This document shows, piece after piece, positions 6,843-12,571 of a DNA stretch of 12,571 bases. The translations under genes were made by a program, and so were the position numbers. The notes under the pieces are model-generated. The model ran no database searches. It had not been told where the DNA came from and was given only the letters and a program-made list of their open reading frames with translations. This stretch comes from Methylotenera_A sp031379885 (GTDB lineage Bacteria; Pseudomonadota; Gammaproteobacteria; Burkholderiales; Methylophilaceae), in assembly GCA_031379885.1 (NCBI GenBank), contig JANNFN010000027.1, positions 1 to 12,571 on the forward strand, read 5' to 3'. Each line of letters begins with the position of its first letter. The stretch's first letter is position 1.

Positions 6843-7304
6843 TTATTCGTCTGTTATTTTCTGGTTCAAAACCTTTTTTATAATATCAAAGCCAAAACCG
6901 CGGCTTTGTAAAAACCGGCCTTGCCTTGCCCATTCATCGTGGCTTGCGGGGATGGCTTTGAATTTTTTACGCCAAATTTCTTTGGCGTTTTCCAGCTCAT
7001 TTTCTTTTACTTTTTCAATCGCATCGCGAATTAAATCGTCCGCCACGCCTTTTTCGCGTAGCTCATTGGCAATCTTGCTTGCGCCAAACTTGTGCGAACG
7101 TGCATGTACAATTTGTTCTGTAAAGCGTGCATCCGAAAGCCAGCCGCGCGTTTTAAAGTCTTCTAAAATCGCAGTGATAACTGCAACATCTTCATCTTCT
7201 TCAAGATAAGCTTTAAGTTTTTGGCCTAGTTCAGCGTAAGAATATTCACGCTTACCAAGGTACTCTAGCGCGCGTTGCCTTAAGCTTTTCGGCTGAAATT
7301 TAAT
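6843..7304 (-). CDS. recX: Regulatory protein RecX with no canonical start codon
   Basis: RecX binds RecA filaments and limits recombinase activity. From an ATT at 7304-7302 the frame encodes 153 residues, a normal RecX length, made of helical repeats. It begins IKFQPKSLRQRALEYL and later has GWLSDARFTEQIVHARSHKF and, near the end, RQGRFLQSRGFGFDII. The frame is closed upstream by TGA at 7313-7311. Between that stop and a GTG at 7046, which would keep only the last 67 residues, there is no ATG, GTG, TTG or CTG. AAGGA (7318-7314) sits nine bases before the ATT, so ATT initiation is plausible. Alternatively, an ATG at 7314-7312 was the original start and a 7-bp near-duplication (7311-7305 and 7304-7298) put it out of frame. 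Removing one copy restores M-I-K-F-Q-P. The gene follows recA by 18 bases and is surely in its operon. It may be a poorly expressed gene, a pseudogene with a dead start, or a sequencing artefact. Confidence 0.85.
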   Translation of the reverse strand: MKFQPKSLRQRALEYLGKREYSYAELGQKLKAYLEEDEDVAVITAILEDFKTRGWLSDARFTEQIVHARSHKFGASKIANELREKGVADDLIRDAIEKVKENELENAKEIWRKKFKAIPASHDEWARQGRFLQSRGFGFDIIKKVLNQKITDE

Positions 7305-7322
7305 ACTTAATCATCCTTAGTG

Positions 7323-8351
7323 CTAATCTTCTTCAGTACGGGGCGCAACCATGCCCTCAGACAATTGCTTGGCGTTAGCGCGAATTTTAGCTTCAATTTC
7401 TTTGGCAATTTCTGGGTGCTCACGTAAATATTCTTTAGCATTTTCTTTGCCCTGCCCAATTTTTTCGCCATTGTAGGCGTACCAAGCACCAGCCTTTTCA
7501 ACAAATTTCAGGTTTGAACCCAGTTCGATAATCTCGCCCAAACGTGAAATGCCTTCGCCATACACAATTTCAAATTCGGCTTGTCTGAATGGTGGCGCAA
7601 CTTTATTTTTAATAACCTTAACCCTTGTTTCACTGCCGATGACTTCGTCACCTTTTTTAATTGCGCCAGTGCGGCGAATATCTAAGCGAACTGAAGCATA
7701 AAATTTAAGCGCGTTGCCACCAGTGGTGGTTTCTGGGCTGCCAAACATTACGCCAATTTTCATGCGGATTTGGTTAATAAAAATCACCATCGTATTCGTG
7801 CGTTTGATGTTGCCAGTGAGCTTACGTAAAGCTTGTGACATTAAACGTGCTTGCAAACCCATGTGTGAGTCGCCCATTTCGCCTTCAATTTCAGCACGTG
7901 GTGTGAGCGCAGCAACCGAGTCGATGACCACAATATCTACTGAACCTGAGCGCACCAACATATCGACAATTTCAAGCGCTTGCTCGCCAGTGTCTGGCTG
8001 TGAAATCAATAGTTCTGGCACGTTAACGCCTAACTTGGCCGCATATTGTGGGTCTAGCGCGTGTTCCGCATCGATAAACGCGGCCACGCCGCCCACTTTT
8101 TGCATTTCCGCAATGACTGACAAAGTAAGGGTCGTTTTGCCTGATGATTCAGGGCCATAAATCTCGATAACACGACCGCGCGGCAAGCCGCCTATGCCTA
8201 GCGCGATATCTAGCCCAAGCGAGCCAGTGGAAACGGATTGAATATCCTCACCAATATCGCTATCGCCCATGCGCATGATAGAGCCTTTGCCAAACTGTTT
8301 TTCAATTTGCGCTAATGCGGCGGCGAGTGCTTTGCTTTTGTTGTCATCCAT
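7323..8351 (-). CDS. recA: Recombinase RecA
   Basis: The strand-exchange ATPase of homologous recombination and co-protease for LexA cleavage. The 342 residues are typical. Walker A is GPESSGKT at 66-73, catalytic Glu is in AEHALD (E96), and Walker B is VVIDS (141-145). Loop L1 is near 157-164 and L2 near 195-209 (IRMKIGVMFGSPETTTGG from 195). A C-terminal acidic tail ends APRTEED. The ATG is preceded by AAAGGT with about nine bases of spacing. recX starts 18 bases after the stop. A candidate extended -10 promoter with an overlapping palindrome lies upstream (8393-8421). I see no CTG-N10-CAG LexA box between recA and the divergent gene. Confidence 0.99.
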   Translation of the reverse strand: MDDNKSKALAAALAQIEKQFGKGSIMRMGDSDIGEDIQSVSTGSLGLDIALGIGGLPRGRVIEIYGPESSGKTTLTLSVIAEMQKVGGVAAFIDAEHALDPQYAAKLGVNVPELLISQPDTGEQALEIVDMLVRSGSVDIVVIDSVAALTPRAEIEGEMGDSHMGLQARLMSQALRKLTGNIKRTNTMVIFINQIRMKIGVMFGSPETTTGGNALKFYASVRLDIRRTGAIKKGDEVIGSETRVKVIKNKVAPPFRQAEFEIVYGEGISRLGEIIELGSNLKFVEKAGAWYAYNGEKIGQGKENAKEYLREHPEIAKEIEAKIRANAKQLSEGMVAPRTEED

Positions 8352-8392
8352 GATGTTTTACCTTTATTTTTAGCGACTTAATTCAAGGTGCA

Positions 8393-8421
8393 ATTATTCC
8401 ATAATTTACGCTTTAACGTAA
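8393..8421 (-). promoter_or_regulatory. Candidate recA promoter with overlapping palindrome
   Basis: Minus-strand AATAAT (8398-8393) preceded by TGG makes a good extended -10. The start would be near 8386, leaving a leader of about 35 bases. The -35 position (8421-8416, TTACGT) is weak and lies inside a perfect inverted repeat, TTACG-N6-CGTAA (8406-8421). A palindrome over the -35 of recA is well placed for a repressor such as LexA, but it does not match the CTGT-N8-ACAG box usual in Beta- and Gammaproteobacteria. A second possible promoter lies farther up (TTGAAA 8480-8475, TACATA 8457-8452). Confidence 0.45.
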
Positions 8422-8552
8422 GCTAAACTGGGTGTCATCGGCAGGTATTTGTATGTAGAATAGATGAACTAAGCTTTCAATTAACATGTCAACGGATATG
8501 AACTTAGTACGTTTTTTGGCTAGGGAGAGTAGTTTTTTGGATGGAGGAGAGT

Positions 8553-8939
8553 ATGAAGATATTTCATTCTGCAGTACTAGCATTAGCAATAGGCGCGGCA
8601 ACAGTTTCAACCGCGCAAGCACGCGATTCTTTTAGTTTGGGTATTAACGTGGGTGGTTATGGCTATGCGCCACCACCAGTGGTTTATTACCCTGCACCAG
8701 TTTATTACGGCGAGCCCGTCTATTACAGCCAACCAGTGACTTATTATCGTGAAGCACCGCGTTATTATGGCTATGCGCCAACCGTAGTGTCATTTGGTTA
8801 CCAAAATTATGGCGGTTACAGCCATCACGGTGGTCATAATAGTTGGGGTCATCACGGTTGGAATCGCGGCGGAGATCATCATGACAGAGGTCGTGGAGAT
8901 TGGGATCGTGGCGGCCGCAGCCATCGTGATCACGACTAA
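8553..8939 (+). CDS. Small secreted Tyr/Pro-rich and His/Gly-rich protein (PXPV-repeat type)
   Basis: A 128-residue protein with a Sec signal peptide at 1-23 (hydrophobic AVLALAIGAA, predicted cleavage after AQA). Residues about 37-80 are low-complexity repeats of the kind PAPVYYGEPVYYSQPV. The last 40 or so residues are rich in His, Gly, Arg, Asp and Trp (HHGGH, GHHGW, GGDHHDRGRGD), which could bind metal or polyanions, though this is inference. It resembles betaproteobacterial exported proteins with PXPV or YXXX repeats, whose role I do not know. I chose the ATG at 8553 because GGAGG (8543-8547) lies five bases upstream; the in-frame ATG at 8541 overlaps that site and lacks its own. The gene is divergent from recA. 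Its stop overlaps the stop of the convergent pncC. Confidence 0.85.
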   Translation: MKIFHSAVLALAIGAATVSTAQARDSFSLGINVGGYGYAPPPVVYYPAPVYYGEPVYYSQPVTYYREAPRYYGYAPTVVSFGYQNYGGYSHHGGHNSWGHHGWNRGGDHHDRGRGDWDRGGRSHRDHD

Positions 8940-9427
8940 TTTGCCAGCTTTAAACGCTCAATAAGCCCAGCCATCATTGTGATGGTGGCTTGTTGTCGGA
9001 TTTCTTCGCGGTTGCCAAAAAACCTTTTGGTCGTTGTAGATAACGATAATTTATCACCAACCCAAGCAAAACATACCGTGCCAACGGGTTTTTCTTTCGT
9101 GCCTCCGTCTGGGCCAGCAATGCCAGTAATGCTGCCAGCAATTTGCGCATGACTGTGCTTTAACGCGCCATGTGCCATTACCGTTGCTGTTTGCTCGCTC
9201 ACTGCGCCAAATTTTTCTAAGGTTTCAGCGCGCACTCCCAGCATTTCAATTTTTGCGGTGTTGCTATAAGTGACAAAGCCGCGATCAAACCACGCCGAAC
9301 TGCCAGCCACGCTGGTAATTGCCTCCGCAACCATGCCACCCGTGCAAGATTCTGCCAATGCCAGCGTTAAATTGCGCTCTTTCAGCGTTTCACCAAGTTC
9401 AATTGCTAAAGTTGAGATAGTGGCCAT
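8936..9427 (-). CDS. pncC: Nicotinamide-nucleotide amidase (stand-alone CinA C-terminal domain)
   Basis: Deamidates nicotinamide mononucleotide to nicotinic acid mononucleotide, recycling the NMN released by DNA ligase. The 163 residues correspond to the CinA C-terminal domain alone, as in E. coli PncC (YgaD). AESCTGGM (25-32) carries the probable nucleophile Ser27. GFVTYSNTAK (50-59), GAVSEQTA (74-81) and GITGIAGPDGGTKEKPVG-type residues (98-116) form the conserved active-site shell. The start ATG lies 22 bases inside the end of pgpA with no clear Shine-Dalgarno, so translation is probably coupled. Its stop codon overlaps the stop of the convergent secreted-protein gene, and no terminator separates them. 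Confidence 0.93.
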   Translation of the reverse strand: MATISTLAIELGETLKERNLTLALAESCTGGMVAEAITSVAGSSAWFDRGFVTYSNTAKIEMLGVRAETLEKFGAVSEQTATVMAHGALKHSHAQIAGSITGIAGPDGGTKEKPVGTVCFAWVGDKLSLSTTTKRFFGNREEIRQQATITMMAGLIERLKLAN

Positions 9428-9900
9428 AAGATAAATTTCAAAACTAAAATCGCATAAACAGCAGCGAGTAAATCATCAAACATCACGCCGAAACCATTTT
9501 TGAGTTTTGCATCAAAATAACAAATTGGGTAAGGCTTCCAAATATCAAACAGCCGAAATAAACAAAACGCTACAAACCACCAAAAATAACTAAGTGGCGT
9601 AATGGCCAGCACCAGCATTATCGCCACAATTTCATCCCACACAATCGCACCGTGATCGACCACGCCCAAGTCTTTACCTGTTTTTCCACAAAAATAAATG
9701 CCAACTAAAAATAGTGAGGCGATGATTAAAAGTTGTGCGCTAAGTGAATAATTAGAAATCAACCAGAACAGCGGAAAACCCACTAGCGTTCCGAACGTGC
9801 CCGGCGCTTTTTTCGCCAAACCGCTACCAAACCCCAGTGCGAAAAAGTGTGCGGGATGACTAAGTAAAAATTTAATATCAGGATTAGCCAAAATGATCAA
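9406..9900 (-). CDS. pgpA: Phosphatidylglycerophosphatase A
   Basis: Inner-membrane phosphatase that converts phosphatidylglycerophosphate to phosphatidylglycerol. The 164-residue protein matches the PgpA family. It has GFGSGLAKKAPGTFGTL (23-39), GKDLGVVDHGAIVWDEI (75-91), an FRLFDIWKP run (115-123), and GVMFDDLLA (138-146), with hydrophobic membrane segments around 39-49, 54-71, 91-120 and 143-160. The start is uncertain. TTG at 9900 gives the longest form, and TTG at 9891 (giving MANPDIKF) has AAGG 11 bases upstream inside thiL, a better distance than the two bases before 9900. There is no ATG. Either start overlaps the thiL stop, by 17 or 8 bases, and pncC in turn overlaps the pgpA end. 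Confidence 0.94.
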   Translation of the reverse strand: MIILANPDIKFLLSHPAHFFALGFGSGLAKKAPGTFGTLVGFPLFWLISNYSLSAQLLIIASLFLVGIYFCGKTGKDLGVVDHGAIVWDEIVAIMLVLAITPLSYFWWFVAFCLFRLFDIWKPYPICYFDAKLKNGFGVMFDDLLAAVYAILVLKFILWPLSQL

Positions 9901-10846
9901 AACCTTGTTTTAAAAGCATTAATTTTTTGTTTTTATACATGGCCTGCAAGCCACTTGTATTTAAACTACTGGCCATGCGGGTGCTGGCGATGCATGTAAT
10001 TGGAATATTCACTTGCATACTTAACAAATTAATTGCTTCACGTTTGCTTGGCGGCGCGGTAAAGCATAATTCATAATCATCGCCACCCGTAAGTACAAGC
10101 TCTTGAAATTGTGGATTTTCTAGATTATTTTTTAGTAATCCAATGCACGGAATTTTTTCTAAATCTAATACTGCGCCTAAGTTTGAGGCATTAAGAATGT
10201 GCCCTAAATCTGCCAATAAACCATCCGAAACATCAATACAGCTTGTAGCGATGCCTCGCAGAGCTAATCCCAGTGCGGCGCGCGGCATAGGAGTATTGAG
10301 TATTTTTAAGCAAATATCCAATTCATCTTTTAGCGTTAATTTTTCCTGCAAATGCGCCAAACCTAATGCTGCGCTGCCAAGCTGACCGCTTACCCAAATA
10401 TCGTCGCCTAGTTGCGCGCCGCTGCGTTTAAGCGCTGTGCCAGTTGGCACTTCACCTAAAATAGTTACACTTATATTGAGCGGCCCGCGTGTGGTATCGC
10501 CACCGACTAAATCGACATTAAACGCATCGGCACAGGCAAAAAACCCGCTTGAAAACTCAGCTAGCCAGCTTTCATTCACTTCTGGCAGAGCAATCGCCAG
10601 TGTTGCCCATTTGGGCTGCGCACCCATCGCCGCCATGTCTGAAACATTGACTGCAAGCGCCTTCCAGCCAATATCATGTGGCGCAGCATCGGCAAAAAAA
10701 TGCGTTCCCGAAACTAGCATATCGGTTGAAATCGCGAGTTCATAGCCTTCTGCAACCCTCACTAAAGCCGAATCATCTCCCACGCCCAAACTAGTGTGGC
10801 GGGTTGGTTTGGTGAAGTATTTTTTAATTAAATCGAACTCAGACAT
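9884..10846 (-). CDS. thiL: Thiamine-monophosphate kinase
   Basis: Phosphorylates thiamine monophosphate to thiamine pyrophosphate with ATP, the last step of cofactor synthesis, in the cytoplasm. The 320-residue protein is of the PurM/ThiL fold. GVGDDSALV (21-29) holds metal-binding aspartates. STDMLVSGTHF (40-50), KALAVNVSDMAAMGA (62-76) and LVGGDTTRG (113-121) follow, then IDVSDGLLADLGHI (204-217) and LTGGDDYEL (252-260). All key acidic motifs are intact. Its ATG overlaps the mog stop in a TAATG junction, so it is translationally coupled to mog, and its own end overlaps pgpA. thiL-pgpA-pncC is a familiar order in betaproteobacteria. Confidence 0.97.
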   Translation of the reverse strand: MSEFDLIKKYFTKPTRHTSLGVGDDSALVRVAEGYELAISTDMLVSGTHFFADAAPHDIGWKALAVNVSDMAAMGAQPKWATLAIALPEVNESWLAEFSSGFFACADAFNVDLVGGDTTRGPLNISVTILGEVPTGTALKRSGAQLGDDIWVSGQLGSAALGLAHLQEKLTLKDELDICLKILNTPMPRAALGLALRGIATSCIDVSDGLLADLGHILNASNLGAVLDLEKIPCIGLLKNNLENPQFQELVLTGGDDYELCFTAPPSKREAINLLSMQVNIPITCIASTRMASSLNTSGLQAMYKNKKLMLLKQGFDHFG

Positions 10847-11445
10847 TACTTTTTAGGCCGAAACGCTTTTACTATGGCCTCATTAGTCTCAATATAAGGT
10901 GCGCCGATTAAATCTAGACAATATGGCACAGCCGCAAATATACCATGCACTGTTTGTTTGCCATCTGCGTCTTTTAAGCCTTCTAGCGTTTGTGCGATGG
11001 CTTTTGGTTGGCCAGGCAGATTGATAATTAAGCATTGTTTACGAATCACAGCTACTTGGCGAGAGAGAATCGCAGTGGGTACAAAGTTGAGGCTAATCTG
11101 ACGCATTTGTTCACCAAAACCAGGCATGCACTTTTCGCCAATTGCGAGCGTTGCTTCTGGCGTAACATCACGTATTGCAGGGCCGGTGCCACCGGTGGTG
11201 AGAATTAAGTGGCAAGTTTGATAGTCAACTAAATCAACTAATGTTTTTTCAATTTCTTCTTGCTCATCGGCGATTAAACGTGTTTCAAATATAATAGGTG
11301 TAATAAGTGCGCGTTTAAGCCAATCTTGCAAGCTTGGGATGCCTTTATCTTCATACACGCCAGAGGATGCGCGATCGCTAATAGAAACTAAACCGATTTT
11401 AATGAATTCTTTTGTCATTTGTGTGTCGTAGTTAATGTTGGCCAT
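10846..11445 (-). CDS. mog: Molybdopterin adenylyltransferase
   Basis: Adenylates molybdopterin before molybdate insertion in molybdenum cofactor synthesis. The 199-residue frame follows E. coli MogA closely from memory: IGLVSISDRASSGVYEDKG (17-35), LILTTGGTGPAIRDVTPEA (80-98), PGFGEQMRQISL (108-119), INLPGQPK (141-148) and VHGIFAAVPYC (166-176). The start is doubtful. ATG at 11445 gives MANINYD, while ATG at 11418 gives MTKEFIKIGLVS, close to the E. coli N-terminus. Neither has a Shine-Dalgarno. A perfect TATAAT at 11459-11454 would start the transcript only about two bases before the first ATG, which favours either a leaderless message or the second ATG. It is the first gene of mog-thiL-pgpA-pncC. 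Confidence 0.96.
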   Translation of the reverse strand: MANINYDTQMTKEFIKIGLVSISDRASSGVYEDKGIPSLQDWLKRALITPIIFETRLIADEQEEIEKTLVDLVDYQTCHLILTTGGTGPAIRDVTPEATLAIGEKCMPGFGEQMRQISLNFVPTAILSRQVAVIRKQCLIINLPGQPKAIAQTLEGLKDADGKQTVHGIFAAVPYCLDLIGAPYIETNEAIVKAFRPKK

Positions 11446-11453
11446 AATGACTA

Positions 11454-11459
11454 ATTATA
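11454..11459 (-). promoter_or_regulatory. -10 element of the mog operon in a 26-bp divergent gap
   Basis: The minus strand reads a perfect TATAAT here. The -35 region 16 to 18 bases upstream (TTTTAT or ATTTTA) is poor and lies inside the first codons of the divergent PDZ gene. The plus-strand gene could use CATAAT (11443-11448) as its -10. In that case the two promoters overlap and could not both be occupied at once. Confidence 0.5.
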
Positions 11460-11471
11460 AAGGACTTTTAG

Positions 11472-12299
11472 ATGCATAAAATGAGCAATTCTTTAACAGG
11501 CACTTCTTCCGCGCTTAAAACAGCGGTGTTATTAGATAAAAAAACCAGACAAGCTAAAATCATGCTGATTAGCCTTTTGGCCATGGGCATTTTATTCATG
11601 GCAAGTAAGTTGTTTGCGGCAGATGTTAATCTTTATCAGCAAAATTACAAAGCACAAAATACGGGCAATTTGGTCTCCATGCAGGCAAATCCTGATACCA
11701 AAATGTATGTGAGCAATCATAAAGATGAAGACAACATCAGTATGCTAGAAAGTGGCTACGATATGATGGGCACTAGTGGCTTTGAGGCGGGTGAAGTGCC
11801 TGCAGAGCTTGCATTGCAGCATGCTAAAGCGATTAAGGCAGATACTGTGTTGGTGTATAGCAAATATGGTTCGGCAAAGGCCGCCGTTTCTAAAATGCAA
11901 CTGATTAAGGAAGCCGCTAAAAAAGGTGGTGGTGAAGTTGACCAAAAAGACTTAGTTGAAGAACCAACGCAATATAAATACTACGCAAGTTATTGGGCGA
12001 AATTGCCCGCACCATTGCTGGGTGTACATATTATTAAACTTGTACCCAGAAAGATGGACGATACTGAGCAGGTGGTTGAAAATAAAGGTTTAAAAGTATT
12101 GGCGGTAATTAAAGGCTCACCAGCTGAAAATGCAGGTTTAAAACGCGGTGATGTTTTGCTTAAATTAAGTGATACAGAATTGAATAAACCAGAAGAATTT
12201 TCAGCATTGGTACGCAAATTTCAAGGCAAAAACGTTGCTATTGAGTATGAACGCGAGGGCAATAAAGCCATTGCTAATGCGCAAATTAATCAACGCTAG
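11472..12299 (+). CDS. Exported or membrane-anchored PDZ-domain protein of unknown function
   Basis: A 275-residue protein. Residues 29-48 form one strongly hydrophobic segment after a basic stretch (KKTRQAK), ending ASKLFAA. It is either an uncleaved N-terminal anchor or a long signal peptide cut after Ala49/50, so the rest lies in the periplasm. Residues 60-190 include EVPAELALQHAKAIKADTV (108-126), a candidate small alpha/beta domain, and a Tyr-rich run (YKYYASYWAK, 168-177). A C-terminal PDZ domain covers about 203-272 (LAVIKGSPAENAGLKRGDVL from 210, then QGKNVAIEYER). PDZ domains here often bind protein C-termini in envelope quality control, but no protease domain is present. AAAGGA (11459-11464), seven bases upstream, supports the ATG at 11472 over the second Met. 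It is divergent from mog by 26 bases and stands 110 bases before an nhaD-like gene. The specific role is unknown. Confidence 0.85.
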   Translation: MHKMSNSLTGTSSALKTAVLLDKKTRQAKIMLISLLAMGILFMASKLFAADVNLYQQNYKAQNTGNLVSMQANPDTKMYVSNHKDEDNISMLESGYDMMGTSGFEAGEVPAELALQHAKAIKADTVLVYSKYGSAKAAVSKMQLIKEAAKKGGGEVDQKDLVEEPTQYKYYASYWAKLPAPLLGVHIIKLVPRKMDDTEQVVENKGLKVLAVIKGSPAENAGLKRGDVLLKLSDTELNKPEEFSALVRKFQGKNVAIEYEREGNKAIANAQINQR

Positions 12300-12409
12300 G
12301 ATTTTTTACAGTTAGTAATTAAAACTGGATAGCTATACACTGCTCGTTTTATTCTTATAGTATTTTTTAGAGTAAAATCCAAGTAACTTCACTGGTATTT
12401 GGTAATCAC

Positions 12410-12571
12410 ATGCTAACCGCACTCTCTGTTGTATTTATATTGGCTTACGCCGCCATTGCTTTCGAGCACCCTATCAATGTCAATAAATCAGCATCGGCTT
12501 TAATCGGCGCTGGCTTGTTGTGGACTATCTACGCGCTTAATATGGGTGATCATGCGTTGGTTGGGCACCAG
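12410..12571 (+). CDS. nhaD: NhaD-type Na+/H+ antiporter, N-terminal fragment (cut by window end)
   Basis: The first 54 codons of an open frame that continues past the window. It encodes a hydrophobic N-terminus: a first membrane helix at about 2-17, then AFEHPINVNKSASALIGAGL (17-36), and a second helix ending near 43. The EHP-(I/L)-x-(V/I)NK-(A/S)A pattern is what I remember from the start of NhaD sodium/proton antiporters of the ion-transporter superfamily, which export Na+ or Li+ across the inner membrane. Upstream is AT-rich with TAAAAT (12374-12379) as a weak -10 candidate, and no strong Shine-Dalgarno is seen. The assignment relies on the N-terminus only. Confidence 0.72.
   Translation, partial: MLTALSVVFILAYAAIAFEHPINVNKSASALIGAGLLWTIYALNMGDHALVGHQ

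Noticed and set aside
7307..7504. Minus-strand frame of 65 codons overlapping the end of recA
   Set aside because: It is a shadow frame within the recA coding sequence; its lysine-rich product has no family features.
8423..8443. CTG...CAG pair upstream of recA as a LexA box
   Set aside because: The spacing is 11 bases, not 10, and the inner bases do not match the TATATATA-like core (CTG-GGTGTCATCGG-CAG), so it is not a credible classical site.
1..12571. CRISPR array, toxin-antitoxin pair, insertion sequence or phage gene
   Set aside because: I saw no regularly spaced repeats, no transposase or integrase reading frame and no small paired genes anywhere in the window.

Overview
The window looks like chromosome from an AT-rich betaproteobacterium, most likely a methylotroph of the Methylophilaceae (Methylotenera-like). 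This rests on remembered protein similarity (AlaRS, RecA, MogA, NhaD, a CorA-like protein of beta-proteobacterial type) and on the gene order recA-recX-alaS-lysC-tRNAs. No database search was possible, so the genus is an inference.

Layout. Positions 1-2433 are gene-poor and look accessory. They hold one plus-strand gene, a CorA-family transporter with an MgtE-N-like front domain and a GMS motif in place of GMN. Its arginine codons are rich in AGA/AGG. A long intergenic stretch follows. It contains a decayed 3' end of a tRNA-Lys gene directly followed by a good intrinsic terminator, which is what an old integration at a tRNA-Lys gene would leave. Positions 2427-8351 form a minus-strand housekeeping block: recA, recX, alaS, lysC, tRNA-Ser(GCT), tRNA-Arg(ACG) and a terminator. 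The two tRNAs have their own sigma70-type promoter with a GC-rich discriminator.

Positions 8352-8552 are the divergent region between recA and a small secreted Tyr/Pro- and His/Gly-rich protein. That protein converges on the operon mog-thiL-pgpA-pncC (minus strand, 11445 to 8936), and the facing stop codons overlap. The operon genes overlap one another. Their products act in molybdenum cofactor, thiamine pyrophosphate, phosphatidylglycerol and NAD-salvage metabolism. Divergent from mog is an exported or membrane-anchored PDZ-domain protein of unknown role, followed by the 5' end of an NhaD-type Na+/H+ antiporter that runs off the window.

Most of the window is ordinary core genome, and I did not find a clear undescribed multi-gene system. 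The points most worth a second look are: (i) recX has a complete reading frame but no ATG/GTG/TTG start. Its only plausible start is ATT, and a 7-bp near-repeat has apparently pushed the old ATG out of frame. (ii) AlaRS carries a 21-residue insertion rich in rare codons. (iii) lysC has an internal, well-placed Shine-Dalgarno/ATG that would yield a separate ACT-domain regulatory subunit. (iv) The CorA-like protein has unusual architecture and motif. (v) A tRNA-Lys scar marks a likely island edge. (vi) recA lacks a standard LexA box but has a perfect palindrome over its candidate promoter.
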